Source: JBMYYR01 sp049609625
GTDB lineage: Bacteria; Bacteroidota; Bacteroidia; Flavobacteriales; CAJXXR01
Length of the DNA: 64,000 nt
Assembly (NCBI GenBank): GCA_049609625.1
Contig: JBMYYR010000001.1
Span: 28,217-92,216 of the forward strand
Direction: 5' to 3'
The position numbers were made by a program, and so were the translations under genes. Every line of letters starts with the position of its first letter. Positions within the stretch are counted from its first letter, which is position 1. Of the stretch, positions 8,782 to 18,091 are shown in pieces. The notes below the pieces were generated by a model that had not been told where the DNA came from, ran no database searches, and saw only the letters and a program-made list of their open reading frames with translations.

Positions 8782-10523
8782 TGAGCACATTAAAAACGTA
8801 TATTTCATATTTGACCTGTCTTCTTTTCATCGGATTTTCTTTAAAATCCGAAGCTCAAGAAGTCCGTGTTACGGTCGACAAAACGGAAGTGGTTTTGGGG
8901 GAAACGCTATCGGTTTCTTATCGGATTGAAGGCAAAGCCGATCAATATGATCCGCCTGTTTTTGAAGGTTTTCAAACACTTGGACGTCCTGGTATTACAC
9001 AGGGTTCATCAAATTTTAATGGAAACGTTAGCCGCTACATTATTCTTAATTTTAGCCTAAAAGCTCAAAAAATTGGTGTATTTCAACTTCCTGATATCGT
9101 GCTTGATGGCACGATGATGCCTGTAAACAAAGTTGTTTTAAAAGTTGTTAAGGAAAAGAAACAAAGCTCGAGGTCGATTAATGAACATGTATTCATCAAA
9201 ACCGAATTGTCGAAAGCCAAAATGTATGCCGGCGAAACGTTTTTGTTGACCTACAAGCTGTATTTAGATTCGGAACATTCGCAGGTTACGGGCGTAGAAC
9301 AACAGCCTGATTTTAAGAATTTTTGGTCGAAAGAAATTGAAGTCAAAAATCAGAATTTCAGCCAAGAGCTTATCAACGGCAAAGCGTATTTTGTCCGTAC
9401 GTTGTTTCAGGTTTTGCTTCGAGCTTACGATTCAGGAAAAATTCGGATAAAACCTATTGTGTTGACAGTCAGGTATCCAAAAGTAAATTCTGGCCGTCGA
9501 AATATTTTTGGACAATCTATTTTTAGTTATACAAATGAGCGTATTGAGAGTAAAGACCTAACGCTTTCGATACTTGATTTACCTACAGCTGGTCGCCCAA
9601 AAAACTTCTCTGGTGCAGTTGGTCGCTTCAAAATTGACCAGAATTTTTCGACTAAAAAAGCCGAAGTAGGAGAGACCATTTCGTTCAATCAACGGATTTC
9701 TGGAACAGGGAATTTCGATTTATTTACTTTGCCGAAAGTCAAATTTCCTCAAGATATTGACGTGTATGACCCCAAATCGAACCATTCATTTACATCAACC
9801 GCAAGGGGAACGCGTGGGCAAAAAGAACATCAATATATTTTAATTCCTCGACAACCAGGGACTTTCAAGGTGGGTTTAGATGGCTTTTCGTACTTTGATA
9901 CAAAATCGAAATCGTATAAAACAATCGGAAGACAACAGGTTGATATTCAGGTTTCTGGAGAAGCTTCTTCGGGGCTGAATCAGACAGGAAATGCTGTGCA
10001 TTCTTCAGAAGTTCAAGTACTTGCGCAGGATATTGAGTACATCAAACTGGAAACTGAACTAGAGCCCAAAACTGAGCCTTGGTTTAGTTTGGGTAAAAGC
10101 TGGATTTGGCTTTTCCTTTTAGCCTTGGCTGCCTTTGGGCGATGGCTTGGTGTTTGGTGGACGAACAAAACGGTAGATCAAGTTAGTGTAAGGCAACGCA
10201 AAGCCAAACAGGCGGCAAAAAAGCGATTGAAAGCGGCAGAAAAAGCATTAAAATCTGATCAAGATGCGGTGTATTTTCAAGTGTTGATGGAGTCTATTTT
10301 TGGTTATTTTAAAGACCGATTTACCTTAGAAGCTTTGGAACTCAATCAAGAGCATATTGTTAGTTTATTGGAGAGTCAAAAAATTGATAATCAGCAAATT
10401 GAAGAATTTAAAGCCTTGATTTCGATTTGCCAAATGGCAAGCTACGGCGGCGCAAGCACTCCCAAAAAAGACCTTCAAAACCGCGCCGAAAACCTAATAG
10501 AAACATTAGAAAGTAAGTTATGA
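8781..10523 (+). CDS. batD: BatD, membrane-anchored extracytoplasmic protein
   Basis: 580 residues starting at the ATG that overlaps the batC stop (an ATG two codons earlier is possible). A signal peptide (about 1-26) is followed by a large extracytoplasmic region of beta-sandwich character with the BatD-type motif GETLSVSYRIEG. A membrane helix at about 433-452 (WIWLFLLALAAFG) and a cytoplasmic helical domain follow. It is the 'oxygen tolerance' family member of the operon. The end overlaps batE by four bases (ATGA). The biochemical role is unknown; the family name comes from Bacteroides fragilis aerotolerance. Confidence 0.92.
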   Translation: MSTLKTYISYLTCLLFIGFSLKSEAQEVRVTVDKTEVVLGETLSVSYRIEGKADQYDPPVFEGFQTLGRPGITQGSSNFNGNVSRYIILNFSLKAQKIGVFQLPDIVLDGTMMPVNKVVLKVVKEKKQSSRSINEHVFIKTELSKAKMYAGETFLLTYKLYLDSEHSQVTGVEQQPDFKNFWSKEIEVKNQNFSQELINGKAYFVRTLFQVLLRAYDSGKIRIKPIVLTVRYPKVNSGRRNIFGQSIFSYTNERIESKDLTLSILDLPTAGRPKNFSGAVGRFKIDQNFSTKKAEVGETISFNQRISGTGNFDLFTLPKVKFPQDIDVYDPKSNHSFTSTARGTRGQKEHQYILIPRQPGTFKVGLDGFSYFDTKSKSYKTIGRQQVDIQVSGEASSGLNQTGNAVHSSEVQVLAQDIEYIKLETELEPKTEPWFSLGKSWIWLFLLALAAFGRWLGVWWTNKTVDQVSVRQRKAKQAAKKRLKAAEKALKSDQDAVYFQVLMESIFGYFKDRFTLEALELNQEHIVSLLESQKIDNQQIEEFKALISICQMASYGGASTPKKDLQNRAENLIETLESKL

Positions 10524-11275
10524 ACCATTCAAAACCATTCCTTTTTTTAGTTACCTTTTTGACCTCAATGTTTTCTGTGGCTCAAACACCAGAAGCTCAA
10601 TTCGAAATGGGCAATGGAGCTTACAAAGTCAAAGATTTTGAAACGGCTCTTGAAGCTTATAAAAACGTAGAACAAGCTGGGTTTGAATCGCCCGAATTGT
10701 ATTTCAATATGGGAAATACGGCGCATCAGCTCCAGCAGCTCGGCTATTCGATATTGTATTATGAAAAAGCTTTGGAGCTTGATCCAAATTTTGAAGAAGC
10801 ACAAAAAAACTTAGCTTTTGTCGAGCAATTCAAAGCGGATAAAATTGAACAGGTTCCTTTATCGATATTCAAAACATTCTTCACTGAAATTTCAAGTCAA
10901 TTTACTGTTGATCAATGGTTTAATATTTCTATTTGGGCTCTATTACTATTTTGCATTGGCGTTTTTGCCTTGAGTTTTCAATGGATTAAAGCCAAAAGAA
11001 AGCCTGTTTTTTTTCTCAATCTTATGGCACTTGCATTTGCCCTTTTTGCTATCGGATTTACCATCTATTCTCATCAAAACCAAAAACAATTGCTTGTGTT
11101 TGTTGGCGATACCGTATATGTAAAAAGTGAACCAAATACCGAATCGGTTGATTTGTTTTTATTGCATGAAGGCGTAAAAGCCGAAGTGAAAGCTAAAGAT
11201 GGTAACTGGTTGAATATTAGGCTTGAAGATGGACTTTCGGGCTGGGTGAAAGTTTCTGATTTTGAGGAAATTTAG
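10520..11275 (+). CDS. batE: BatE, TPR and SH3-like membrane protein
   Basis: 251 residues. A signal peptide (1-21) is followed by two TPR motifs (about 22-97), two membrane helices (about 133-150 and 160-180) and a C-terminal bacterial SH3-like domain (about 190-251; VKSEPNTESVDLF and GLSGWV). This is the standard BatE layout and closes the operon. The next gene is convergent on the minus strand, and I see no strong terminator hairpin in the 64-base gap. Confidence 0.92.
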   Translation: MNHSKPFLFLVTFLTSMFSVAQTPEAQFEMGNGAYKVKDFETALEAYKNVEQAGFESPELYFNMGNTAHQLQQLGYSILYYEKALELDPNFEEAQKNLAFVEQFKADKIEQVPLSIFKTFFTEISSQFTVDQWFNISIWALLLFCIGVFALSFQWIKAKRKPVFFLNLMALAFALFAIGFTIYSHQNQKQLLVFVGDTVYVKSEPNTESVDLFLLHEGVKAEVKAKDGNWLNIRLEDGLSGWVKVSDFEEI

Positions 11276-11339
11276 TTTACTTGGCTCTGTTTGCTTGGTA
11301 TTAACTCTTGTTAAAATAGAGTGTGTTTAGACTTGAAAG

Positions 11340-14294
11340 TTAATCCAAAAAAAGCTTATAAAACTCATCATGAAGTTTAGTTCTAACATTATTAGTTACC
11401 AAACGTTTATTTTCCATGGTTGGGTAAGTTCTGTTAGATAAGAAAATGAAAATCATTTGATTTTCAGGATCAGCCCAGGCGAATGTGCCAGTAAAACCAG
11501 AGTGTCCAAAGCTTTTGGCAGAAGCTAATTCTCCTGCAGGACCACCTTCTTCATCCATCAAAGGTTTATCAAAACCTAAACCACGTCGGTTATTTTGGTT
11601 ACAAAAAGCGCAAGCTGTAAACTGCTCTATAGTTTGCTGATCAAAATACTGTTTACCGCCATATTGTCCTTTTTGAAGATAAACTTGCATGAGCTTAGCG
11701 AGATCAATACCTCTACCAAACAAACCGGCATGCCCTGCCACACCACCTAACATGGCGGCACCCATATCGTGTACTTCTCCTTTGAGGCTTTGATGTCGGA
11801 AATAAGTGTCGATTTCTGATGGCACTATAGCCGATGACGTTTTCGGTAAATAGCCTAAAGTATATGCACCAATAGGTTGGAATAAGGTGTTTTCAACTAA
11901 TTGATTTAGAGATAGTTTTGATTTTTTTTCAACAAGTTCTTTTAATAAATAAAATCCTAAATCACTATAGCGATAGTAGGTAGAATCCAACAATTCGGAC
12001 TCATAAATCCAGGTCAAAATAGAATCTTTATACAGGTTATTGACAAACATATTGTCGGCAACTTGAGTTTCAAAATGGCTTGATTTGGTTTTACTATATA
12101 GACCTTTTTTCCAAGATTTATCTTCCTCTAAAGTCTTTAAATAGAATGGAATCCAAGGTTTAAATTTAGCCTGATGCGCCAAAATTGAACGTATGCTAAT
12201 GTCGGCTTTGTTGGTATTTTTACTTTCTTCTAAGTAGGTTTCAAGGGTTTGGTCTAAATCTAATTTGCCCTCATCATATAACATCATCAATGCCGATGTT
12301 GTAGACGCCATTTTGGTTATCGAAGCCAAATCATAAACACTAGTGTTGGTAATGGCTTTTTTATTCTCGTAGGTCTGAAAACCATAATTTTTATTAAACA
12401 AAATCTCGCCATCTTTTGCCATAATAAGCTGACAGCCAGGTGTAGATTCATCATTAATAGTAGCATTTGCAATAGAGTCAATTTGCTGAAAATCAGATGC
12501 TCTGAGTCCAAATTTCATTGGATTTCCTAGTCTGATTTGTTTGCTTTCTTGAAAATGAAGCCCCGTAGATTCTGGAAAAGCTTTAGAGATACTTACAGGT
12601 AGTTTGCCTTTTGGCGAACGCGCACCAAACAGAAATTGGGCAGCCAGTTTATTTGCTTCCATATTGTTCTGATAAGCAACAGAAAAACTGGTGAATTGTT
12701 CTAAAAACTTGAGCTCGAGTAGGGCATAGGGATTTGCGAAATGAATCAAATGCGTGTTGGCTCGCTTAGACAGTTTTTCGAGTGAAAGCCGTTCAAAATC
12801 ACTTAATTTATAGGCTTTCCAAGGCGATTTATCCGATTTGTGAATACTGACAATCAGTTGAGTAGAGTCCGGAATAGAACTCAACCAATGATCAAATTCA
12901 GCGGTTTTGCCCTTGCTAGAAAAGTGTTTTTTGTCGGAAGGTACAAAGAAATCAAAGCCATCCTCATACACTTTTTTCTGTTCAATATCACCAAAACTAA
13001 CTAGCTTAAATAGTTGTTTTTCAATAGATTGAAAAGGAATGACTTGATTAGGATTATGAACCAAAGTAAAGGCTTCGGCCATAAGTTGTTCTTTAATCCA
13101 TTGCGCTTTTTCGTGGTCTATTTTTCCTTTTGGAAGACTATCTTTTTGGTGTAAATTGAGGTAACTTTTAAGCATCAAGACCTTGAAACAGCTTTTGTTA
13201 AGTTCGTCCAAGGTATATTCTTTGGTTTCGATGCCTTTTTTTACCGTATCAATGACCGCTTTTAGGTTTTGAGGTAAAAGCAAAACGTCATTTCCGGCTT
13301 TTAGAGCTTCGAGTTCTAATCGCCCATTTTCGTAATGATCCTGAACGCCTTTCATTGCCAATCCATCGGTCATCACAATGCCCTGAAAACCCATTTCGGT
13401 TTTGAGTAGAGAGTCAATAAAAACCTTTGATAATGAGCTTGGTAGATTCTGTTTTCCAGTAATTTTCGGAATATCTAAATGGGCAATCATCACAGCAGAA
13501 ACACCGCCATCAATACATTTCCGAAAAGGAAAAAGCTCCAAACTATCTAAGCGTTTCATGCCAAAAGGCAATTGCGGAAGCGCCAAATGCGAATCCATAT
13601 CGGTGTCGCCATGACCCGGAAAATGTTTTATGCAAGCTGCCACCTGATTTTTTTCTAAACCTTTGATGTAATTTTGTGCTTTTCGGGCAACATTAATTTT
13701 GTTTTCGCCAAAAGAACGGCTGTTTATAATCGGATTTTGAGGATTATTATTGACATCAACATCGGGAGCCAAATTAATATGAATGTTGAGCGCTTTAAAT
13801 TCTTCAGCCATTTGCGCGGCCATTTCTTCAATCAATTCATGATTTTGAACCGCACCTAAAGTCATCATCCATGGATATTTTGGAAGTTCGCTCAAACGCA
13901 TATTTGCGCCCCATTCTCCATCTATCGAAAATAAAAGGGGGAGTTTTGAAGCCGATTCATATTGTGAAGAAAGGGCTTTTAGAGAAATGGTATCACCTTT
14001 AAAAAAAGTAACACCACCAATACCATAATTTTTTATTTGGCTTAGAAGTTCAGATTCCATACTGCTCGAACGAACCGATTCGGAACGCATAAAACAAAGT
14101 TGAGCAATACGTTCTTCTATACTCAGATTCTCAAGGGTTTCTAAAGCCCAAGTGGAGTCTGATTTTAGAAAATCTGGAGACGTTGACTCTTCTATAATGC
14201 GTTCATTGTTAGTAAGTTGGTTTTGTTCTTTTGCTTTAGGAACTCCAAAGATAAAGCAGATAAAAAACAATGAGGAAGTCAGCCAATTAAGCAT
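11340..14294 (-). CDS. GH3 glycosidase fused to a serine beta-lactamase-fold domain
   Basis: 984 residues, exported (hydrophobic N-terminus 1-21). The first part is a glycoside hydrolase family 3 domain, NagZ-like: KHFPGHGDTDMDSH (223-236) and the nucleophile-type aspartate in MTDGLAM (Asp310). A GH3 C-terminal-like region (about 400-590) follows. The last about 390 residues are a class C beta-lactamase/PBP-fold hydrolase with S658-I-T-K661, YSD (776-778, where YxN is usual) and HSG (931-933). The family is known in Bacteroidota and is thought to act on peptidoglycan or its fragments: N-acetylglucosaminidase plus a peptidase or esterase-like activity. It overlaps rdgB by 8 bases at the end of a minus-strand operon. 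The actual substrate is not shown by sequence. Confidence 0.93.
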   Translation of the reverse strand: MLNWLTSSLFFICFIFGVPKAKEQNQLTNNERIIEESTSPDFLKSDSTWALETLENLSIEERIAQLCFMRSESVRSSSMESELLSQIKNYGIGGVTFFKGDTISLKALSSQYESASKLPLLFSIDGEWGANMRLSELPKYPWMMTLGAVQNHELIEEMAAQMAEEFKALNIHINLAPDVDVNNNPQNPIINSRSFGENKINVARKAQNYIKGLEKNQVAACIKHFPGHGDTDMDSHLALPQLPFGMKRLDSLELFPFRKCIDGGVSAVMIAHLDIPKITGKQNLPSSLSKVFIDSLLKTEMGFQGIVMTDGLAMKGVQDHYENGRLELEALKAGNDVLLLPQNLKAVIDTVKKGIETKEYTLDELNKSCFKVLMLKSYLNLHQKDSLPKGKIDHEKAQWIKEQLMAEAFTLVHNPNQVIPFQSIEKQLFKLVSFGDIEQKKVYEDGFDFFVPSDKKHFSSKGKTAEFDHWLSSIPDSTQLIVSIHKSDKSPWKAYKLSDFERLSLEKLSKRANTHLIHFANPYALLELKFLEQFTSFSVAYQNNMEANKLAAQFLFGARSPKGKLPVSISKAFPESTGLHFQESKQIRLGNPMKFGLRASDFQQIDSIANATINDESTPGCQLIMAKDGEILFNKNYGFQTYENKKAITNTSVYDLASITKMASTTSALMMLYDEGKLDLDQTLETYLEESKNTNKADISIRSILAHQAKFKPWIPFYLKTLEEDKSWKKGLYSKTKSSHFETQVADNMFVNNLYKDSILTWIYESELLDSTYYRYSDLGFYLLKELVEKKSKLSLNQLVENTLFQPIGAYTLGYLPKTSSAIVPSEIDTYFRHQSLKGEVHDMGAAMLGGVAGHAGLFGRGIDLAKLMQVYLQKGQYGGKQYFDQQTIEQFTACAFCNQNNRRGLGFDKPLMDEEGGPAGELASAKSFGHSGFTGTFAWADPENQMIFIFLSNRTYPTMENKRLVTNNVRTKLHDEFYKLFLD

Positions 14295-14871
14295 AGGTTT
14301 TGTTTAAGAAGTCAACAAATTTTTTGATAGCTCGGGCGCGATGAGAACATTTGTTTTTGTCTTCTAAAGACATTTCGGCAAAACTTTTTTGGCTTTCTTC
14401 CGGACAAAAAATAGGATCATATCCAAAGCCTTTTTCGCCAGATCGAGTTTCCAAAATCCGACCTTTAACAATACCTTCAAACACAAATTCTTGTTCTTTA
14501 TCAACAAAAGCGATGGCGGTTCTAAATTGAGCATTTCGATTCGATTTCCCTTCCAACTTTTTGAGAACCAAATCCATATTGGCTTCAGCATCTTTTTTTT
14601 CGGCATCGGCATAGCGCGCAGAATAGACGCCAGGCTCGCCGTTCAGACTTTCAATTTCGAGTCCGGTATCATCAGAAAAAATCGGAAAATCGATGGTTTT
14701 AGCCAAATAATGGGCTTTTTGCAAGGCATTACCTTCCAAGGTGTCGGCCGTTTCAGGAATATCGTCATTAAAACCTAAATCATTAAGTCCAACAAGATCG
14801 ATAAATTGAGGTAGCAAAGATCGGATTTCCTCAACTTTATTTTGATTTTGACTTGCAAAAAGTAGTTTCAA
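14287..14871 (-). CDS. rdgB: XTP/dITP diphosphatase (RdgB/HAM1)
   Basis: 194 residues, full length. It hydrolyses non-canonical purine nucleoside triphosphates (XTP, dITP) to monophosphates and so keeps them out of DNA. The nucleotide-binding start ASQNQNKVEEI (6-16), the SDDTGLEI segment with catalytic Asp, the GEPGVYSARYA motif and the FGYDPIF motif are all present. It lies 15 bases after the nitroreductase gene and overlaps the GH3 gene. Confidence 0.96.
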   Translation of the reverse strand: MKLLFASQNQNKVEEIRSLLPQFIDLVGLNDLGFNDDIPETADTLEGNALQKAHYLAKTIDFPIFSDDTGLEIESLNGEPGVYSARYADAEKKDAEANMDLVLKKLEGKSNRNAQFRTAIAFVDKEQEFVFEGIVKGRILETRSGEKGFGYDPIFCPEESQKSFAEMSLEDKNKCSHRARAIKKFVDFLNKTYA

Positions 14872-14886
14872 AGTAAATATGGTTAA

Positions 14887-15519
14887 TTAGTTAATATCTA
14901 GACAAATAGACTTTGTTTTTTGTCTCACTTTGGCCAACTTAGCATGGGCATCATCTTCTGAACGAAAGCCAACAGGACAAAGTAACACAGACTTCAATTG
15001 TTTGGAATCCAAACCAAGAAGTTCGTCATATTTTGCAGGCATAAATCCTTCCATTGGCGTAGCGTCAATTTGCTCTAAAGCGCAATGAGACAACAAGTTA
15101 CCTAAAGCAATATAAGCTTGCGATTTTGCCCACTGAAATTTCCAATCAGCACTTCTTTGAGCGACGCCGGCATACATCATATTTTTGAAACCCTCGAACG
15201 CATCTAGTGGAATGCCACGTGTTTCCGCCGTATTGTTAATGTAAGCATCAACAAAAGCAACATCGATATCGGTTCGGACGGCCAGAACAATCAAATGAGA
15301 AGCATCAGCAACTTGCCTTTGTCCAAAAGAATGTGGAACAAGGACTTCGCGTTTTTCATTATTTTCGATGAATAAAAACCGATAAGGTTGCAAACCATAA
15401 GAAGAAGCCGTTAGGTTTAGTCCTTCCTTTAAAGTGTTGATCTGATTGTCGTTAAGTTTCTTTTTTGGATCAAAAGCTTTACAAGCATATCGCCATTTTA
15501 GGGCATCAATGTAGTTCAT
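14887..15519 (-). CDS. NAD(P)H-dependent nitroreductase family protein
   Basis: 210 residues, an FMN-dependent oxidoreductase of the nitroreductase fold. N-terminal LKWRYACKAFDPKKKL and the SSYGLQPYRFLFIEN segment are typical of the NfsB branch (FMN phosphate and dimer contacts). The C-terminal CPVGFRSEDD is also characteristic. The physiological substrate is unknown, as for most of the family (quinones, nitro compounds or flavin). The start overlaps the upstream lipoprotein gene by 14 bases. Confidence 0.92.
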   Translation of the reverse strand: MNYIDALKWRYACKAFDPKKKLNDNQINTLKEGLNLTASSYGLQPYRFLFIENNEKREVLVPHSFGQRQVADASHLIVLAVRTDIDVAFVDAYINNTAETRGIPLDAFEGFKNMMYAGVAQRSADWKFQWAKSQAYIALGNLLSHCALEQIDATPMEGFMPAKYDELLGLDSKQLKSVLLCPVGFRSEDDAHAKLAKVRQKTKSICLDIN

Positions 15520-16024
15520 GTTTTTTAATTTTAGACTCGGTGTCGTTCAACTCTTTGATCGAGTATTTTACGGCAGCAAGTTGTTTTGAGTTTGGATAAG
15601 CTTTTACAAATTGATTATAAAAATCTAAGGCAAAAAGTTTATGCTTATCAAAGCCTGATTTATTGAAGGCTTGTTCGCAAACAAAACCTTTCTTGAACAA
15701 CACAAAAGCTCGTTTTGTGCTTTTTGGGTAGATTTTCTCAAATCGATCATAGACACCCAAAGCCATAAAATATTGACCAGTACCTTCGTAAACATTAGCA
15801 TAACGCAGCATGATTTCTTCAGATTCTGGAGCGTTTGGAAAAGCGTTTAAGTAGTTTTCGTAGGAAGCCAAAATAGCTTTTGCACTTTCTTTCGTTGTTA
15901 CGGTGTCTCTAGCTATTGCATAAAACGCACGCTCTTCGGATTTGAGTTGTTCTAAAGCTTTATCAGCCGGAGAAATACAACTCGAAAACCCAATCATTAA
16001 AATCAAAATTGAAAGTACTCTCAT
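15506..16024 (-). CDS. TPR-containing lipoprotein
   Basis: 172 residues. A lipoprotein signal (MRVLSILILMIGFSSC, Cys16) is followed by helical repeats of TPR type (about 25-160; AILASYENYLNAFPNAP, ALDFYNQFVKAYP). It is probably anchored in an envelope membrane and facing the periplasm. No enzymatic motif is seen. It shares one base with def and overlaps the nitroreductase by 14 bases, so it is expressed within the housekeeping operon. The function is not known. Confidence 0.85.
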   Translation of the reverse strand: MRVLSILILMIGFSSCISPADKALEQLKSEERAFYAIARDTVTTKESAKAILASYENYLNAFPNAPESEEIMLRYANVYEGTGQYFMALGVYDRFEKIYPKSTKRAFVLFKKGFVCEQAFNKSGFDKHKLFALDFYNQFVKAYPNSKQLAAVKYSIKELNDTESKIKKHELH

Positions 16025-16593
16025 TAGCGTTTTCCTCTTTTTAGTTGATGTTTCATCCGATAATCTGCTCTGATTTTTCCATCTTGAATTTTCCTTAACT
16101 TGCCGTTAATCAATTTCTTACGAAGAGGAGAGAGGTGGTCGGTAAACAAAATACCTTCAATATGATCATATTCATGTTGGATAACTCGAGCGGCAAGTCC
16201 TGAAAATTCTTCAGTTTTTTGATTGCCATTTTCATCGAAATATTGAACACGAATAGTCGATTTTCTAGATACATCCTCGCGCACTTCAGGAATGCTTAAA
16301 CAGCCTTCGTTAAACAGCCATTCTTCGCCAGTTTCTTCCAGAATTTCTGGATTTATAAATACTTTTTTAAAGTCTTCGACCGACGGATCTTCTTCTTTAA
16401 ATGGGCTGGCGTCTACAATAAATAAACGCAAAGATTTTCCAACTTGAGGCGCCGCCAATCCTACGCCAGATGCCGCATACATGGTTTGCCACATATTGTC
16501 GATTAGGTGCTTGGTTTCGGCTGATTTTGGGTCAATTTGTTTTGCTTTTTCTTTCAAAACAGGATGACCATAAGCTATAATGGGTAAAATCAT
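16024..16593 (-). CDS. def: Peptide deformylase
   Basis: 189 residues. It removes the N-formyl group from new proteins. All three family motifs are present: GVGLAAPQVG (about 41-50), EGCLSIPEVR with the metal-binding cysteine, and QHEYDHIEG with the HExxH metal site. The start overlaps the ruvX stop by four bases. In many Bacteroidota def follows ruvX/yqgF, as here. Confidence 0.97.
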   Translation of the reverse strand: MILPIIAYGHPVLKEKAKQIDPKSAETKHLIDNMWQTMYAASGVGLAAPQVGKSLRLFIVDASPFKEEDPSVEDFKKVFINPEILEETGEEWLFNEGCLSIPEVREDVSRKSTIRVQYFDENGNQKTEEFSGLAARVIQHEYDHIEGILFTDHLSPLRKKLINGKLRKIQDGKIRADYRMKHQLKRGKR

Positions 16594-17009
16594 AAAGATT
16601 GGTTTTGATCTAAATACGATCGTAAAATAATAGAAGCACTTACCTTGTCGATAAGTGCTTTGTTTTTTCGTTTTTGTTTCGGAACGCCCGCATCAATCAT
16701 AGACTGAAATGCCATTGAGGACGTGTAACGCTCATCCACTAAAACTAAAGGGTGTTTCGGAAAGTGTTTTTCTAGTTTTTTGGCATAAGCCAACACCTTT
16801 TCTGTGGTCGTCGAATGGTCGCCATTTAGATAAGTAGGTAAACCTAAAATAAGTTTATCTACCTGATTTTCAGAAACATATTTTTTTATAAAAGCAATAG
16901 ATTTTGAATTTTCGATGGTTTCTAAAGGAGCGGCGATAATCTGTAAATCATCGGTTTCGGCAAAGCCCACACGTTTTTCTCCAAAGTCGATTCCCAAAAG
17001 TCTTGCCAT
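16590..17009 (-). CDS. ruvX: RuvX/YqgF-type pre-16S rRNA nuclease
   Basis: 139 residues, RNase H-like fold. N-terminal LGIDFGEKRVGFA carries the first catalytic aspartate, LILGLPTYLNGD the middle motif and VDERYTSSMA the second acidic site. Formerly annotated as a Holliday junction resolvase, the family is now mainly linked to 16S rRNA 5' end processing. It sits 4 bases after the universal stress protein gene. Confidence 0.94.
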   Translation of the reverse strand: MARLLGIDFGEKRVGFAETDDLQIIAAPLETIENSKSIAFIKKYVSENQVDKLILGLPTYLNGDHSTTTEKVLAYAKKLEKHFPKHPLVLVDERYTSSMAFQSMIDAGVPKQKRKNKALIDKVSASIILRSYLDQNQSL

Positions 17010-17013
17010 CTTG

Positions 17014-17895
17014 TTATGGTAATTCGTAAGAAAATTGAGTTACAGTTGGGCGCACACTCATCACAGGTGTAAACGAATTGTGAATAATGTTTTGAGCTGC
17101 CGACCCTAAGAAATGTAGTGTAAAATCATTCTCTTGTTGAGTCATAATCATGATTAAATCGGCATCTTTTTCTTTAGCGTAAGTCAAAATTTCATTACTA
17201 ATTTCTGCATCTTTATCTCGATACAAAATATCAGAATCAACCTTTATGTTGTGCGAATGGATAAATTTATAGACTTGCTTCATATTGAGTTTTAGTTCCT
17301 GAATAGCATCCGAATCTAAGTTTTCTCTGATAACAGAAACCAACTTCACTTCTGCTCCAAACAAACGAGCAAATTCGATGGCATTAGACACTTTCTCTTT
17401 TGTTTCTTTCTTTAAGTCTAAAGGTAAAACAATGGTTTTCAGCTCTTTGTGATTTTGTCCTTTGATGGTAATTACAGGTACTTTCGACATACGAATGACC
17501 CGATTGGCATTCGAACCCATAATTTTTTTCATCGTTTTGGGCACGCCTTGTGTTCCCATAACAATATAATCGGCGCCTACCATTTCCGAAACTTCAACAA
17601 TTTCTTGGTATACTTTTCCACGAGAAACCATCGAATTGACATCGGTGCCGAGTTTAGCTTCGGAAGCCTTTGCTATTTCTGCTAATTTCTCTTGAGCTTG
17701 ATCTTGCATTTTTGCAATTTCTTCCTCGCTTTTATCTCCAAAAACTCTGGAAAAAAAACCAGATGCTTCAATAACACTTAATAAAGTCAGTTCGGCTTTA
17801 CAGGCTTTGGCTAAAACTTCAGCTTCTCTGAGCGCAACAAACGATTGGTCTGTAAAATCAATCGGCACCAGAATCATGGCTTGTTTTTTTGACAT
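17014..17895 (-). CDS. Tandem universal stress protein
   Basis: 293 residues made of two UspA domains (about 1-145 and 148-285). The first domain has an ATP-binding type GTQG...MGSNANRVI pattern; the second has a more divergent end (FLGSAAQNII). Tandem Usp proteins are common in Bacteroidota. The role is stress resilience or signalling, without a defined reaction. It appears to be the first gene of the operon running down to the GH3 gene. Confidence 0.93.
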   Translation of the reverse strand: MSKKQAMILVPIDFTDQSFVALREAEVLAKACKAELTLLSVIEASGFFSRVFGDKSEEEIAKMQDQAQEKLAEIAKASEAKLGTDVNSMVSRGKVYQEIVEVSEMVGADYIVMGTQGVPKTMKKIMGSNANRVIRMSKVPVITIKGQNHKELKTIVLPLDLKKETKEKVSNAIEFARLFGAEVKLVSVIRENLDSDAIQELKLNMKQVYKFIHSHNIKVDSDILYRDKDAEISNEILTYAKEKDADLIMIMTQQENDFTLHFLGSAAQNIIHNSFTPVMSVRPTVTQFSYELP

Positions 17896-17914
17896 GGTAA
17901 TTTCAAATTTTTGA

Positions 17915-17922
17915 CAAAATTA
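17915..17922 (-). promoter_or_regulatory. -7 promoter motif for the usp-ruvX-def operon
   Basis: On the minus strand this reads TAATTTTG, a match to TAnnTTTG, 19 bases before the usp start codon. No TTG is seen at the expected -33 distance. Confidence 0.4.
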
Positions 17923-18091
17923 ATAAATCTCTTTGGTTTAATGACAGTCCGTTGATGAGTTTTAAGCTAAAGTTTTGATTTTCAATAAAATAACTTGTGT
18001 TTAGAGTTAGTGAAATTAATGTAGTTTGTTGATAGTCAAGGGTAAACATCACTAAGAGGAACGAAAAGTTTAATTCAGTTGACTTAGGACA

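Noticed and set aside
11276..11339. Terminator between batE and the GH3 gene
   Set aside because: Only a 5-base-pair ACTCT/AGAGT stem without a T-run is visible, too weak to call.
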